From: an uncultured Collinsella sp. | Lineage (GTDB): Bacteria > Actinomycetota > Coriobacteriia > Coriobacteriales > Coriobacteriaceae | Assembly: GCA_958421035.1 (NCBI GenBank) | Contig: CATZKS010000074.1 | Span: 1-10,268 of the forward strand | DNA: 10,268 nt | Direction of reading: 5' to 3' | Notes under the pieces: generated by a model | Seen by the model: only the letters and a program-made list of their open reading frames with translations | What the model was told of the DNA's origin: nothing | The model's database searches: none | Shown: positions 1 through 5,723 of the stretch, in pieces | Numbering within the stretch: position 1 is the stretch's first letter | Layout of the letters: the number at the start of each line of letters is the position of its first letter | Program-made: the position numbers and the translations under genes

Positions 1-1
1 A

Positions 2-115
2 CTTGCAGCGACGGACCTCAGGACACTCTTACACCACGTCTGCGCGCGCGACCGACGGAGCGGCCTGGAATTCATCCGTAGAGGTCTTCATTGGCTGCGC
101 CAGGAGTGTCCCTAA
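2..115 (+). CDS. possible 3' end of an unidentified gene (partial, 5' end outside window)
   Basis: One forward frame is open from base 2 to a TAA at 113-115, giving 37 codons that end in ...GLHWLRQECP. The stop falls 3 bp before a strong inverted repeat (119-156), as expected for a gene ending at a terminator and converging on the leftward acyltransferase gene. About two thirds of third positions are G or C, compatible with coding but not decisive. A second forward frame is also open to a TAG at 79-81, so the frame choice rests mainly on the terminator spacing. I recognise no family in the short tail and assign no function. Confidence 0.3.
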   Translation, partial: LAATDLRTLLHHVCARDRRSGLEFIRRGLHWLRQECP

Positions 116-118
116 CTG

Positions 119-156
119 CCGGAGGGGGTGTCTGCCGTGGCAGACACCCCCTCCGG
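119..156. terminator. perfect 18-bp inverted repeat, likely bidirectional terminator
   Basis: Arms 119-136 (starting CCGGAGGGGG) and 139-156 are exactly complementary around a 2-base centre, so the RNA hairpin would have a loop of about 4 bases and a very GC-rich stem. It lies 23 bp past the stop codon of the minus-strand acyltransferase and just after the possible plus-strand stop at 115. Neither side has a proper U-tract, so it is not a textbook intrinsic terminator. It could instead be an RNA-stabilising hairpin or a copy of a dispersed palindromic repeat. Confidence 0.6.
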
Positions 157-179
157 ATGTGGGAAGTTTGCGCTGCAGG

Positions 180-2396
180 TTACTTGTCGGTGCCCAGCTT
201 GTGCGGCTTGAGAGCGAGCGCATTGACGAGTGCGTCGGTGGCAGACTTGACGGCTGCCGGCTGCGGATCGTTGACGTGATCCTCGGGGTGTACGGGCAGG
301 TCCTTCTTGACGGCATCGTGGATCAAGTTGAGGTACTCAGTCACGCCAGTGGTCGATAGGTGCGTGCCATCGCCATCGAACAGGTCGTTGCGGTTGGCAC
401 TGTATCCGTACCAATCGATAACGCGCACGTTCTTGTAGCGCGTAGCGGCGTTGGCGATGGCCTGGTTCGTGGACCCGACCCACGGCTGCGGGCTACGTGT
501 GTTTACAAACACGACGATACGCTGCTCGCCGGCGTCGGCCATAATCGCGTCAACCTGGGCGTCCGTTACCAAACCGTTGGTGCCCAGGGCAAAGACCACG
601 ATCTTGCCGGCAAGGTTCTGCTGGATATAGCCCTCAAATGTCGCGCGGCCCGCATCAAACTGGCGGCCCTTTTCGGCATCGATATGGCTGTGCGGGAACA
701 CGCCGTCAAAGGAATCAACGGCGCGCAGCGACACGGAGTCGCCGATCATCAACAGGTCGTAGGAGCCATCGGGGAAGCCGTCGTTGTCCTTGTCGGTGTC
801 GTCGGCCGCTTGCTGGTCGGTGGGCGCGGTGTTTTCGGCTTCCTTGTTCAGAACTTCGGCGCCCTTGCCGCTCAGCGCAGACGTCTCGGGCACAAAGATC
901 AGACCGCCCAGTGCAACGACCAACACGACAGCGCAGGCTGCGCAGACGGGGACGTGCGCGCGTGCCCAGTTGGCGGGCGTGGTGGTGCCATCGCGGAATT
1001 CGGCGACGGTGCGGCCGAAGGCACCCTTCCTAAATGGCGTTTCGATAAAGCGATAGGAACACTCGGCTACGGCGACCACCAGCAGCACCTGCAAAATGTA
1101 CTGCCACCAGGGCGTATCGTTGATGTTGGCGACCGGGTTCATGAGCAACAGCAGCGGATAGTGCCACAGGTAGATACTGTACGAGCGCTTGCCAACCCAC
1201 ACGAGCGGCTCGGCGGACAGCGCGCGGGCAACCATTCCCTGGGGCTGCACACAGGCCGCGATGACCATGAGCGTGAGGATGGAGCATAACAGCGTGCCGC
1301 CGCGATACTGGAACGCGGTGTAGCCGTTGGTGAGCGCGACCATGGCGGCAAGGCCAACCAGACCCACGACGCCCAACACATCGATGGATGCGGGCGAGGA
1401 CCAAAAGCGCACGAGGGCGCTCGGCTGTGCCGGGGCGGTCTCGGCTGATTCGTCGGCCTTCTCGCCAGGCTTGCCCTCGGCATTCTTGCCGTGCTTGGCG
1501 GCGCCAGCCAGGCGATTGAGCCCCAAACGATGTGCGAGACGCACCGGCGCCAGGTCGCGATCGGGGATAAAGGCCATCCAGGCACCCAGCAGCAGCGAGA
1601 ACACGCGGGTGTCGGTGCCGTAGTACACGCGGCTGGGGTCGGCGGCAGGGTTGTAAAGCACCATCATGGCGAGGGCAGATACCGCGGCAAGGCCCAGAAC
1701 CACGCGGCGCGTGTGGGGCTTGCTTACATGCATGGATACCATGGCAAACAGCAGTGGCGGCCAAATCAGGTAGAACTGTTCCTCGATGGCAAGCGACCAA
1801 AAGTGCGTGAGCGGCGAGGGGTCGCCCAGAGCATTGAAGTACGAGACGTTTTGGGCAATCTGCCACCAGTTGTTGAAGAACAGCAGCGACGGCAGGATGT
1901 CAGGGCGCATCTTGGTGAGCATCACGTGGTTAAAGATGGTACACAGCGCGCAGGTCACGAACACTACCGTTACCACGGCGGGGACCAGGCGACGGATGCG
2001 GCGAATCCAGAAGCTCTTAAGGTCGATGCGGCCGGTCTTAGCGACTTCGTTGAGCAGCAAGCGCGTGATCAGATAGCCCGAAAGCACAAAGAAGATCGTA
2101 ACGCCGAGCAGGCCGCCCTGAGCCCACGTGAGGTTGAGGTGATAGAGCACCACCGCGACGACGGCGAGCGTGCGCAGACCGTCGAGGGCGGGGATATAGC
2201 GAGATTTGGGACGAGCAGGCGCCTGTTCTTTTGCGGCGCTGTTGGTGTGGGCGCCCTTGTTGGTGGGCGTTCGATGCGGGCTCGGGCCGCGTCGCGACTC
2301 GCCGGTGCGGCGGTCGGCGCGCGGGCGTTCGCGCGGCGCCTGGTTATCGGGCGCGCGGCGCGGGCCGCGTGAGCTCGATTGCGGGAATTGTTCCAT
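180..2396 (-). CDS. OatA-type membrane O-acyltransferase (acyltransferase_3 + SGNH)
   Basis: This 738-residue protein probably moves acetyl groups across the membrane onto a cell-wall polymer, either peptidoglycan (as in OatA) or a surface glycan. Residues 1-65 are an Arg/Pro-rich hydrophilic cytoplasmic tail. The multi-spanning acyltransferase_3 domain runs from about 67 to 455. It shows the R-x10-H motif (R75...H86, in LDGLRTLAVVAVVLYHL), FFVLSGYLITRLL near 102-114 and HFWSLAIEEQFYLIWP near 198-213. A charged loop at about 297-328 interrupts it. A last membrane helix (about 483-502) leads to an extracytoplasmic SGNH esterase-like domain: GDS with Ser554, GTNG at 605-608, and DGTH with Asp676 and His679. 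This order matches OatA/Adr proteins. The only ATG before the first helix is at 2396; its upstream sequence has just a weak GGATGATG Shine-Dalgarno. The family is clear; the acceptor is inferred. Confidence 0.9.
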   Translation of the reverse strand: MEQFPQSSSRGPRRAPDNQAPRERPRADRRTGESRRGPSPHRTPTNKGAHTNSAAKEQAPARPKSRYIPALDGLRTLAVVAVVLYHLNLTWAQGGLLGVTIFFVLSGYLITRLLLNEVAKTGRIDLKSFWIRRIRRLVPAVVTVVFVTCALCTIFNHVMLTKMRPDILPSLLFFNNWWQIAQNVSYFNALGDPSPLTHFWSLAIEEQFYLIWPPLLFAMVSMHVSKPHTRRVVLGLAAVSALAMMVLYNPAADPSRVYYGTDTRVFSLLLGAWMAFIPDRDLAPVRLAHRLGLNRLAGAAKHGKNAEGKPGEKADESAETAPAQPSALVRFWSSPASIDVLGVVGLVGLAAMVALTNGYTAFQYRGGTLLCSILTLMVIAACVQPQGMVARALSAEPLVWVGKRSYSIYLWHYPLLLLMNPVANINDTPWWQYILQVLLVVAVAECSYRFIETPFRKGAFGRTVAEFRDGTTTPANWARAHVPVCAACAVVLVVALGGLIFVPETSALSGKGAEVLNKEAENTAPTDQQAADDTDKDNDGFPDGSYDLLMIGDSVSLRAVDSFDGVFPHSHIDAEKGRQFDAGRATFEGYIQQNLAGKIVVFALGTNGLVTDAQVDAIMADAGEQRIVVFVNTRSPQPWVGSTNQAIANAATRYKNVRVIDWYGYSANRNDLFDGDGTHLSTTGVTEYLNLIHDAVKKDLPVHPEDHVNDPQPAAVKSATDALVNALALKPHKLGTDK

Positions 2397-2435
2397 AAAA
2401 CATCATCCAATGACGAGAAAAATCAGCACGTATTC

Positions 2436-2441
2436 ATTGTA
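2436..2441 (-). promoter_or_regulatory. candidate -10 box for the acyltransferase gene
   Basis: On the minus strand TACAAT (5 of 6 matches to TATAAT) lies about 40 bp before the acyltransferase ATG, giving a plausible start of transcription near 2430. No convincing -35 hexamer lies 16-18 bp upstream; a TTCACA is present but only 12 bp away. This is a weak prediction. Confidence 0.25.
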
Positions 2442-2489
2442 GCTGCCCGCTCCTGTGAATGCTTGCTGCTGGCGCAACCTCAAGCGCGC

Positions 2490-2507
2490 GTTCACATCAA
2501 AGTGAAC
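2490..2507. promoter_or_regulatory. candidate operator, palindrome GTTCAC-N6-GTGAAC
   Basis: A perfect 6-bp inverted repeat with a 6-bp A/T-rich spacer (ATCAAA) covers the predicted -35 box of the ribokinase/nucleoside hydrolase promoter. A dimeric repressor bound here would block RNA polymerase. No regulator gene is next to this operon, so the binding protein is unknown. Confidence 0.4.
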
Positions 2508-2519
2508 TAAAGTTATAGA
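2491..2519 (+). promoter_or_regulatory. sigma70-type promoter of the nucleoside salvage operon
   Basis: TTCACA (2491-2496, 5 of 6 to TTGACA) and TATAGA (2514-2519, 4 of 6 to TATAAT) are separated by exactly 17 bp. Transcription should start near 2526, leaving a leader of about 56 bases. The ribokinase Shine-Dalgarno AGGAGG follows at 2571-2576. Hexamers, spacing and position are all good, but the call rests on sequence only. Confidence 0.55.
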
Positions 2520-2581
2520 GTGCGAAAGCATACGATTGACGGCCGACGGTGGGCATAAAGCCCGCAGATGAGGAGGTTTCC

Positions 2582-3577
2582 ATGGCAGATCGCGGCATCG
2601 TTGCGGTGTTCGGCAGCATGAACATGGACCTTTCGGTGGCGTGCGAGCGCATGCCGCGCGCGGGCGAGACCGTCGGCGGTAGCGGTTTTATCACCAACGC
2701 CGGCGGCAAGGGTGCAAACCAGGCTGTCGCCGCCGCGCGCATGGGCGCGCGCACGTGCATGATCGGCGCCGTCGGGCGCGATGCCTTTGGCGACGCACTG
2801 GTGGCGGGGCTTCAAGATGCTGGCGTGGGCGTTGAGTTTGTGGCGCGTCGCGACGACGTGGAGACGGGCACGGCGACCATCATTCGCTGCGAGAGCGACA
2901 ACCGCATCGTGCTGTCGCCGGGCGCCAACCATGCGCTTGCGGGCGCGGACGTTGCCTGCGCGCTGAGGCGTCTGGTGGCCCATGAGCTCGACGGCGACGC
3001 CAGCGAGATTGCCCCGGCTGCCGGAAGCGTCTTTATCGCCCAGGGTGAATGTGACCTTGCAGCGACGGCCGAGGCGCTTGTTTGCGCTCACGGGCTGGGG
3101 TTCTATACGGTCTTTAATCCGGCGCCTGCCTGCGAGCTGCCTGCGGAGGTCTGGCCTGCGGTCGACCTGGTCTGTCCCAACGAGACCGAGTGCCAGGTTC
3201 TGACGGGCATTCTGCCCACGGATGATGTGAGTTGCGTCGCCGCGCTCAATGCGCTGCTCGACAAGGGCGCCGGCGCTGCGGTCATCACGTTGGGCGGTGC
3301 CGGCTCGGTTACGCTCGGCGATGGCGGTGAGCTGCTGCGCATGCCGGCACTTTCGAGTACGGTAGTCGATACCACGGCCGCCGGCGATACGTTTATCGGC
3401 GCGTTGGCGGCGGCTCGCCTAGAGGGCCTGCCGCTCTTTGAGTGCATGGCCGCGGGCGCTCGCGCCTCGGCGGTGACGGTGTCGCGCCTGGGCGCTCAGC
3501 AATCAATTCCCACGCGTGCGGAAGTCGAGCACAAGTTTGGTTTAGACGGTTTGGATGTAGACGGAGAAGCGGAGTAG
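2582..3577 (+). CDS. rbsK: ribokinase (PfkB family)
   Basis: This 331-residue cytoplasmic PfkB-family sugar kinase most likely converts ribose plus ATP to ribose 5-phosphate. The N-terminal GSMNMD carries Asn14 and Asp16, at the positions of the ribose-binding residues of E. coli RbsK. GGKGANQ (41-47) is the first PfkB signature. PNETE (199-203) supplies the N-x-x-E metal/phosphate motif. VVDTTAAGDTF (261-271) is the second signature, with catalytic base Asp269 and the cation-site residue Asp263. The start at ATG 2582 follows AGGAGG with a 5-base gap; an in-frame upstream ATG at 2549 has no comparable site. It is slightly longer than usual (about 305-310), mainly from an acidic C-terminal tail. 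The nucleoside hydrolase starts 4 bp after the stop, so the two are an operon and ribose from nucleosides is the likely substrate. Another nucleoside or sugar kinase of the family is possible. Confidence 0.85.
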   Translation: MADRGIVAVFGSMNMDLSVACERMPRAGETVGGSGFITNAGGKGANQAVAAARMGARTCMIGAVGRDAFGDALVAGLQDAGVGVEFVARRDDVETGTATIIRCESDNRIVLSPGANHALAGADVACALRRLVAHELDGDASEIAPAAGSVFIAQGECDLAATAEALVCAHGLGFYTVFNPAPACELPAEVWPAVDLVCPNETECQVLTGILPTDDVSCVAALNALLDKGAGAAVITLGGAGSVTLGDGGELLRMPALSSTVVDTTAAGDTFIGALAAARLEGLPLFECMAAGARASAVTVSRLGAQQSIPTRAEVEHKFGLDGLDVDGEAE

Positions 3578-3581
3578 AACA

Positions 3582-4556
3582 ATGGCAACCAAGAAGCTGA
3601 TCCTTGATCTGGATATGGGTGTGGATGATGCGATGGCGCTTGCCTATGCCATCGCGAGCCCCGAGGTGGAGCTCGTCGGCATCACCACGTGCTTTGGCAA
3701 CGTGCGCGTCGAGCAGTCGGCGCACAACTGCTTGGCGGTGCTCGACCTGTTGGGTCGTCCCGAGGTGCCGGTGTACCTGGGCGCCGATCGTCCCGTGAAG
3801 GCGACCGAACCCTACACGCCGCCGGCGTCCACCACGCTTATCCACGGCAAGAACGGCATCGGCGGCGCAAGCGTGCCCGCCTCGCCGTACGAGCCGGTGG
3901 GCGCGACGTCGGCCGATGGCAATGCGGCGGTCGATTACCTGATTGATGCCGCGCGTACCTATGGTCCCGACTTGGTCTATGTGGCGACCGGTCCGCTCTC
4001 CAACCTGGCGCTCGCCCTTGAGCGCGACGCGGCGGCGATGATGTCTATCGGCCGCGTGGTGGTGATGGGTGGCGCCCTGACCGTGCCCGGCAACGTGAGC
4101 GCCGGTGCCGAGGCCAACATGGCGAGCGACCCCGAGGCCGCTGACGCCGTGCTGCGCTCGGGCCGCAAACTCACCATGGTTGGTCTTGACGTGACGCATC
4201 GCGTGGTGCTGACGCGCCGCGACATTGCCGGTTGGACGGGCTCGGGCACCATGGCGGGCTGCGCATTTGCGAGTATGGTCGAGCACTACATTGGCTCGTA
4301 CGAGATGAACGCCCCTTACCTGGGCGGCTGCGCGCTGCACGATCCGCTTGCCGTTGCCGTGGCGATTGATCCCACGCTCGTGGGCGCACTTGGTTGCAAC
4401 TTGCGCGTCGACCTGCTCGGCGAGTATCGCGGCCGCACTATCTGCGACGAGCATCGCCTATCCGACCCCGACAAGAGCGCGCTTGTGGCACTCACCGTGG
4501 ACGCCCCGCGCTTTCTGTCCGAGTTCAAGACACGTATGGCCCGTGTCCTTGGCTGA
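3582..4556 (+). CDS. inosine-uridine preferring nucleoside hydrolase family protein
   Basis: This 324-residue enzyme should cleave the N-glycosidic bond of ribonucleosides to give free base and ribose, with a tightly bound calcium. The family signature is near the start: D9-L-D11-M-G-V-D15-D16, a DxDxGxDD calcium site in which the second motif residue, usually Thr, is Leu. Other family elements follow: FGN with Asn40, ATGPLSNLALAL near 135-146, MGGAL (162-166), GNVSAGAEAN (170-179, with Glu177 and Asn179 for ribose contact), and HDPLAVA with His253 and Asp254. Length is typical (310-330). The ATG is 4 bp after the ribokinase stop, with GGAG at 3571-3574 as ribosome site, so translation is probably coupled. 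Base preference (IunH/RihA/RihB/RihC type) cannot be read from the sequence. No nucleoside transporter lies in the window. Confidence 0.88.
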   Translation: MATKKLILDLDMGVDDAMALAYAIASPEVELVGITTCFGNVRVEQSAHNCLAVLDLLGRPEVPVYLGADRPVKATEPYTPPASTTLIHGKNGIGGASVPASPYEPVGATSADGNAAVDYLIDAARTYGPDLVYVATGPLSNLALALERDAAAMMSIGRVVVMGGALTVPGNVSAGAEANMASDPEAADAVLRSGRKLTMVGLDVTHRVVLTRRDIAGWTGSGTMAGCAFASMVEHYIGSYEMNAPYLGGCALHDPLAVAVAIDPTLVGALGCNLRVDLLGEYRGRTICDEHRLSDPDKSALVALTVDAPRFLSEFKTRMARVLG

Positions 4557-4666
4557 TCCGCAAGATTGAGACGGCCTCCCAATCGTTTCAACGCTTCCAA
4601 AACCGTTCACGGACGATATGCTACCGTTGGTCGGCTGTGGACGGTGCTCCCCGCGAAGATATGGGC

Positions 4667-4672
4667 TATCAT
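4667..4672 (+). promoter_or_regulatory. candidate -10 box of the licT operon
   Basis: TATCAT (5 of 6 to TATAAT) would start transcription near 4679, only about 6 bases before the first RAT, which is where a LicT-controlled transcript should begin. There is no recognisable -35 box 16-18 bp upstream, so the promoter would be weak or activator-dependent. Confidence 0.35.
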
Positions 4673-4684
4673 TCTTTGCTGCGC

Positions 4685-4712
4685 GGATTGTTACTTCTAG
4701 GGAGGCATGCCC
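4685..4712 (+). promoter_or_regulatory. RAT 1, LicT/BglG-type ribonucleic antiterminator, leader proximal
   Basis: The 28-base element begins GGATTGTTA and ends GCATGCCC, with a 4-bp apical stem CTTC/GGAG closing a TAG loop. From memory this matches the architecture of the E. coli bgl RAT: 9-base 5' side, 4-bp stem, 4-base loop, 4-bp stem, 8-base 3' side GCAAAACC. It shares GGATTGTTACT with RAT 2, 43 bp downstream. No U-tract hairpin overlaps its 3' end; only a weak GAGGC/GCCTC stem (4702-4719) does. Its role is therefore less clear than that of RAT 2. Confidence 0.65.
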
Positions 4713-4727
4713 GCGCCTCGATACAAC

Positions 4728-4752
4728 GGATTGTTACTGGTAAGGCATGACC
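4728..4752 (+). promoter_or_regulatory. RAT 2, antiterminator overlapping the leader terminator
   Basis: It begins GGATTGTTACTGG and ends GCATGACC. It is 25 bases long because the apical part is only CT-GGTA-AG, shorter than the usual 4-bp stem. Its last 11 bases (4742-4752) include the whole 5' arm of the terminator, so LicT binding and terminator formation exclude each other. This is the classic BglG/LicT antitermination layout, directly upstream of a LicT-family gene. Confidence 0.85.
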
Positions 4753-4791
4753 GCGATAGCTCGGCTATTTGCAGTCATGCCTTTTCTTTTT
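4742..4791 (+). terminator. leader intrinsic terminator controlled by LicT
   Basis: AAGGCATGAC (4742-4751) pairs perfectly with GTCATGCCTT (4774-4783). An inner stem, ATAGC/GCTAT (4756-4760/4764-4768) plus GC/GC, extends the hairpin around a TCG loop. A U-rich tract, TTTTCTTTTT, follows at 4782-4791. The 5' arm lies inside RAT 2. Termination here would prevent expression of licT, the permease and the glucosidase without inducer. Confidence 0.9.
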
Positions 4792-4816
4792 GATAATTCC
4801 GAAAGGAGGTTCAATA

Positions 4817-5653
4817 ATGCTTGCGATTAAAAAGCTCAACAACAATGCCGTTCTTTGCCGCGACGGGCAGGGGCGCGACGTGATCGCCATGGGCAGGGGC
4901 GTCGGGTTTGGGGGAGAATTTCCCCGCGAGCTGCCGCTCTCTAAGATTGAGCATACGTTTTATGACATCGACCCCAAAGGGCAGGACGTCATGCGCGACC
5001 TTCCTTCTGAGATCGTGATGTTCACGGCCAAGGTGATGGACATCGTCGCCAACGAACTGCCCTACGACCTCTCGACCAATGCGACGCTGTTCATGGCTGA
5101 TCACCTGTCGTTTGCCGTTGCGCGAGCCCAAAAGGGGGTCCGCATCGCGATGCCTCTTGCCTATGAAGTGCGGGAGACGTATCCGAAGGAATACAAGGCT
5201 GCCCAGTTTATCGTCATGCGACTCGAGAAGGAGCTCGGAGAGCGGCTTCCCAAGGATGAGATTGCCAGTATTGCGATGAATCTCGTGAACGCACGGGTTG
5301 TTGAAGCCGTCAAAGCCACGGCCGAGCCCGCAAAGCAGTTCGACGATATGCTCGAGGACGTTATCGAGATTCTCGAAAGCGATTTCCGCATTATTGTCGA
5401 CCGCGATTCCTTTGATTTCACCCGCTTCGCCACGCATCTGCGGTACCTGTTCAAGCGCATTCAAGCCGGCGAGTCGCTGAACAGCGCCAACATGCAGATG
5501 TACAAGAACTTTCGTGAGGAGTTTCCGCAGTTGGCAGAGTGCGTGAAGCATATCGGTTCCTATTGTCGTGAAACGTGGGACGCCACGCTCTCCGAGGAGG
5601 AACTCTATCTGATGATCCATCTCAACCGGATCATCTCCAAAAAAGGATTGTAA
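4817..5653 (+). CDS. licT: LicT/BglG-family transcriptional antiterminator
   Basis: This 278-residue RNA-binding protein would bind the RAT motifs and allow transcription past the leader terminator when a beta-glucoside is present. The N-terminal CAT RNA-binding domain (1 to about 60) has KKLNNNAVL and the GRGVGFG block near 27-33. Two PTS regulation domains follow, PRD1 (about 65-170) and PRD2 (about 172-278). PRD1 has His96 in ADHLSFA, but its second site is Asn155 (SIAMNLVNA), where family members usually have His. PRD2 keeps both, His207 (FATHLRY) and His268 (LMIHLNR). PRD1 is classically phosphorylated by the cognate EII (negative) and PRD2 by HPr (positive). The ATG at 4817 follows AAAGGAGG with a good gap; upstream in-frame codons would include the terminator region and are rejected. 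It is first in the operon, 70 bp before the permease start. Confidence 0.93.
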   Translation: MLAIKKLNNNAVLCRDGQGRDVIAMGRGVGFGGEFPRELPLSKIEHTFYDIDPKGQDVMRDLPSEIVMFTAKVMDIVANELPYDLSTNATLFMADHLSFAVARAQKGVRIAMPLAYEVRETYPKEYKAAQFIVMRLEKELGERLPKDEIASIAMNLVNARVVEAVKATAEPAKQFDDMLEDVIEILESDFRIIVDRDSFDFTRFATHLRYLFKRIQAGESLNSANMQMYKNFREEFPQLAECVKHIGSYCRETWDATLSEEELYLMIHLNRIISKKGL

Positions 5654-5677
5654 CCCGTAGCCATTCGGGGCATGACC
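5645..5677 (+). promoter_or_regulatory. RAT 3-like element spanning the licT stop codon
   Basis: It begins GGATTGTAA, within the last codons and stop of licT, and ends GCATGACC, identical to the 3' end of RAT 2. Between these, CCCG (5654-5657) and CGGG (5666-5669) form a 4-bp apical stem around an 8-base loop. The 9 + 4 + loop + 4 + 8 layout is that of a RAT; only the loop is longer. E. coli bgl also has a RAT between its antiterminator and permease genes, but there it overlaps a terminator. Here no U-tract hairpin follows. Not tested by folding or binding. Confidence 0.55.
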
Positions 5678-5717
5678 TTTGCCGATTCGAACAGTAAGCC
5701 AAGATTGTGCAAAGGAG
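5676..5717 (+). promoter_or_regulatory. possible helix covering the permease Shine-Dalgarno
   Basis: CCTTTGC (5676-5682) is complementary to GCAAAGG (5709-5715), which contains most of the AAAGGAG ribosome site of the PTS gene (5711-5717). The loop is 26 bases. The first two C residues are also the closing CC of RAT 3, so the helix and the RAT lower stem would compete. Seven base pairs with a long loop is modest stability, and chance pairing is possible. Confidence 0.35.
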
Positions 5718-5723
5718 CCAATG

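Larger units (their letters stand above)
4557..4816 (+). other. beta-glucoside operon leader and upstream intergenic region
   Basis: This 260-bp gap has no gene. Bases 4557-4660 show no clear terminator for the nucleoside operon and no strong promoter. The right half holds a candidate -10 box, two tandem RAT motifs and an intrinsic terminator, listed separately. The licT Shine-Dalgarno AAAGGAGG is at 4802-4809. Confidence 0.7.

Noticed and set aside
21..111. GGACACTC (21-28) and GAGTGTCC (104-111) inverted repeat
   Set aside because: Only 8 bp with a 75-base gap inside a possible coding tail; likely chance.
360..1289. 309-codon plus-strand open frame opposite the acyltransferase gene
   Set aside because: It is the antisense shadow of a GC-rich gene with clear catalytic motifs; it shows no recognisable domain and no ribosome site.
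1491..2372. 293-codon plus-strand open frame opposite the acyltransferase N-terminal half
   Set aside because: Antisense to a convincing coding region; the translation is His/Arg/Gly-rich in the way typical of reverse frames.
3393..4454. 353-codon minus-strand open frame opposite the ribokinase end and nucleoside hydrolase
   Set aside because: The plus-strand nucleoside hydrolase has all its family motifs across this span; the reverse frame has none and starts without a ribosome site.
4586..4599. Possible cre/LacI-type site TTTCAACGCTTCCA before the licT leader
   Set aside because: It matches only about 8 of 11 defined positions of the cre consensus as I recall it, is poorly palindromic and lies about 80 bp upstream of the likely transcription start.
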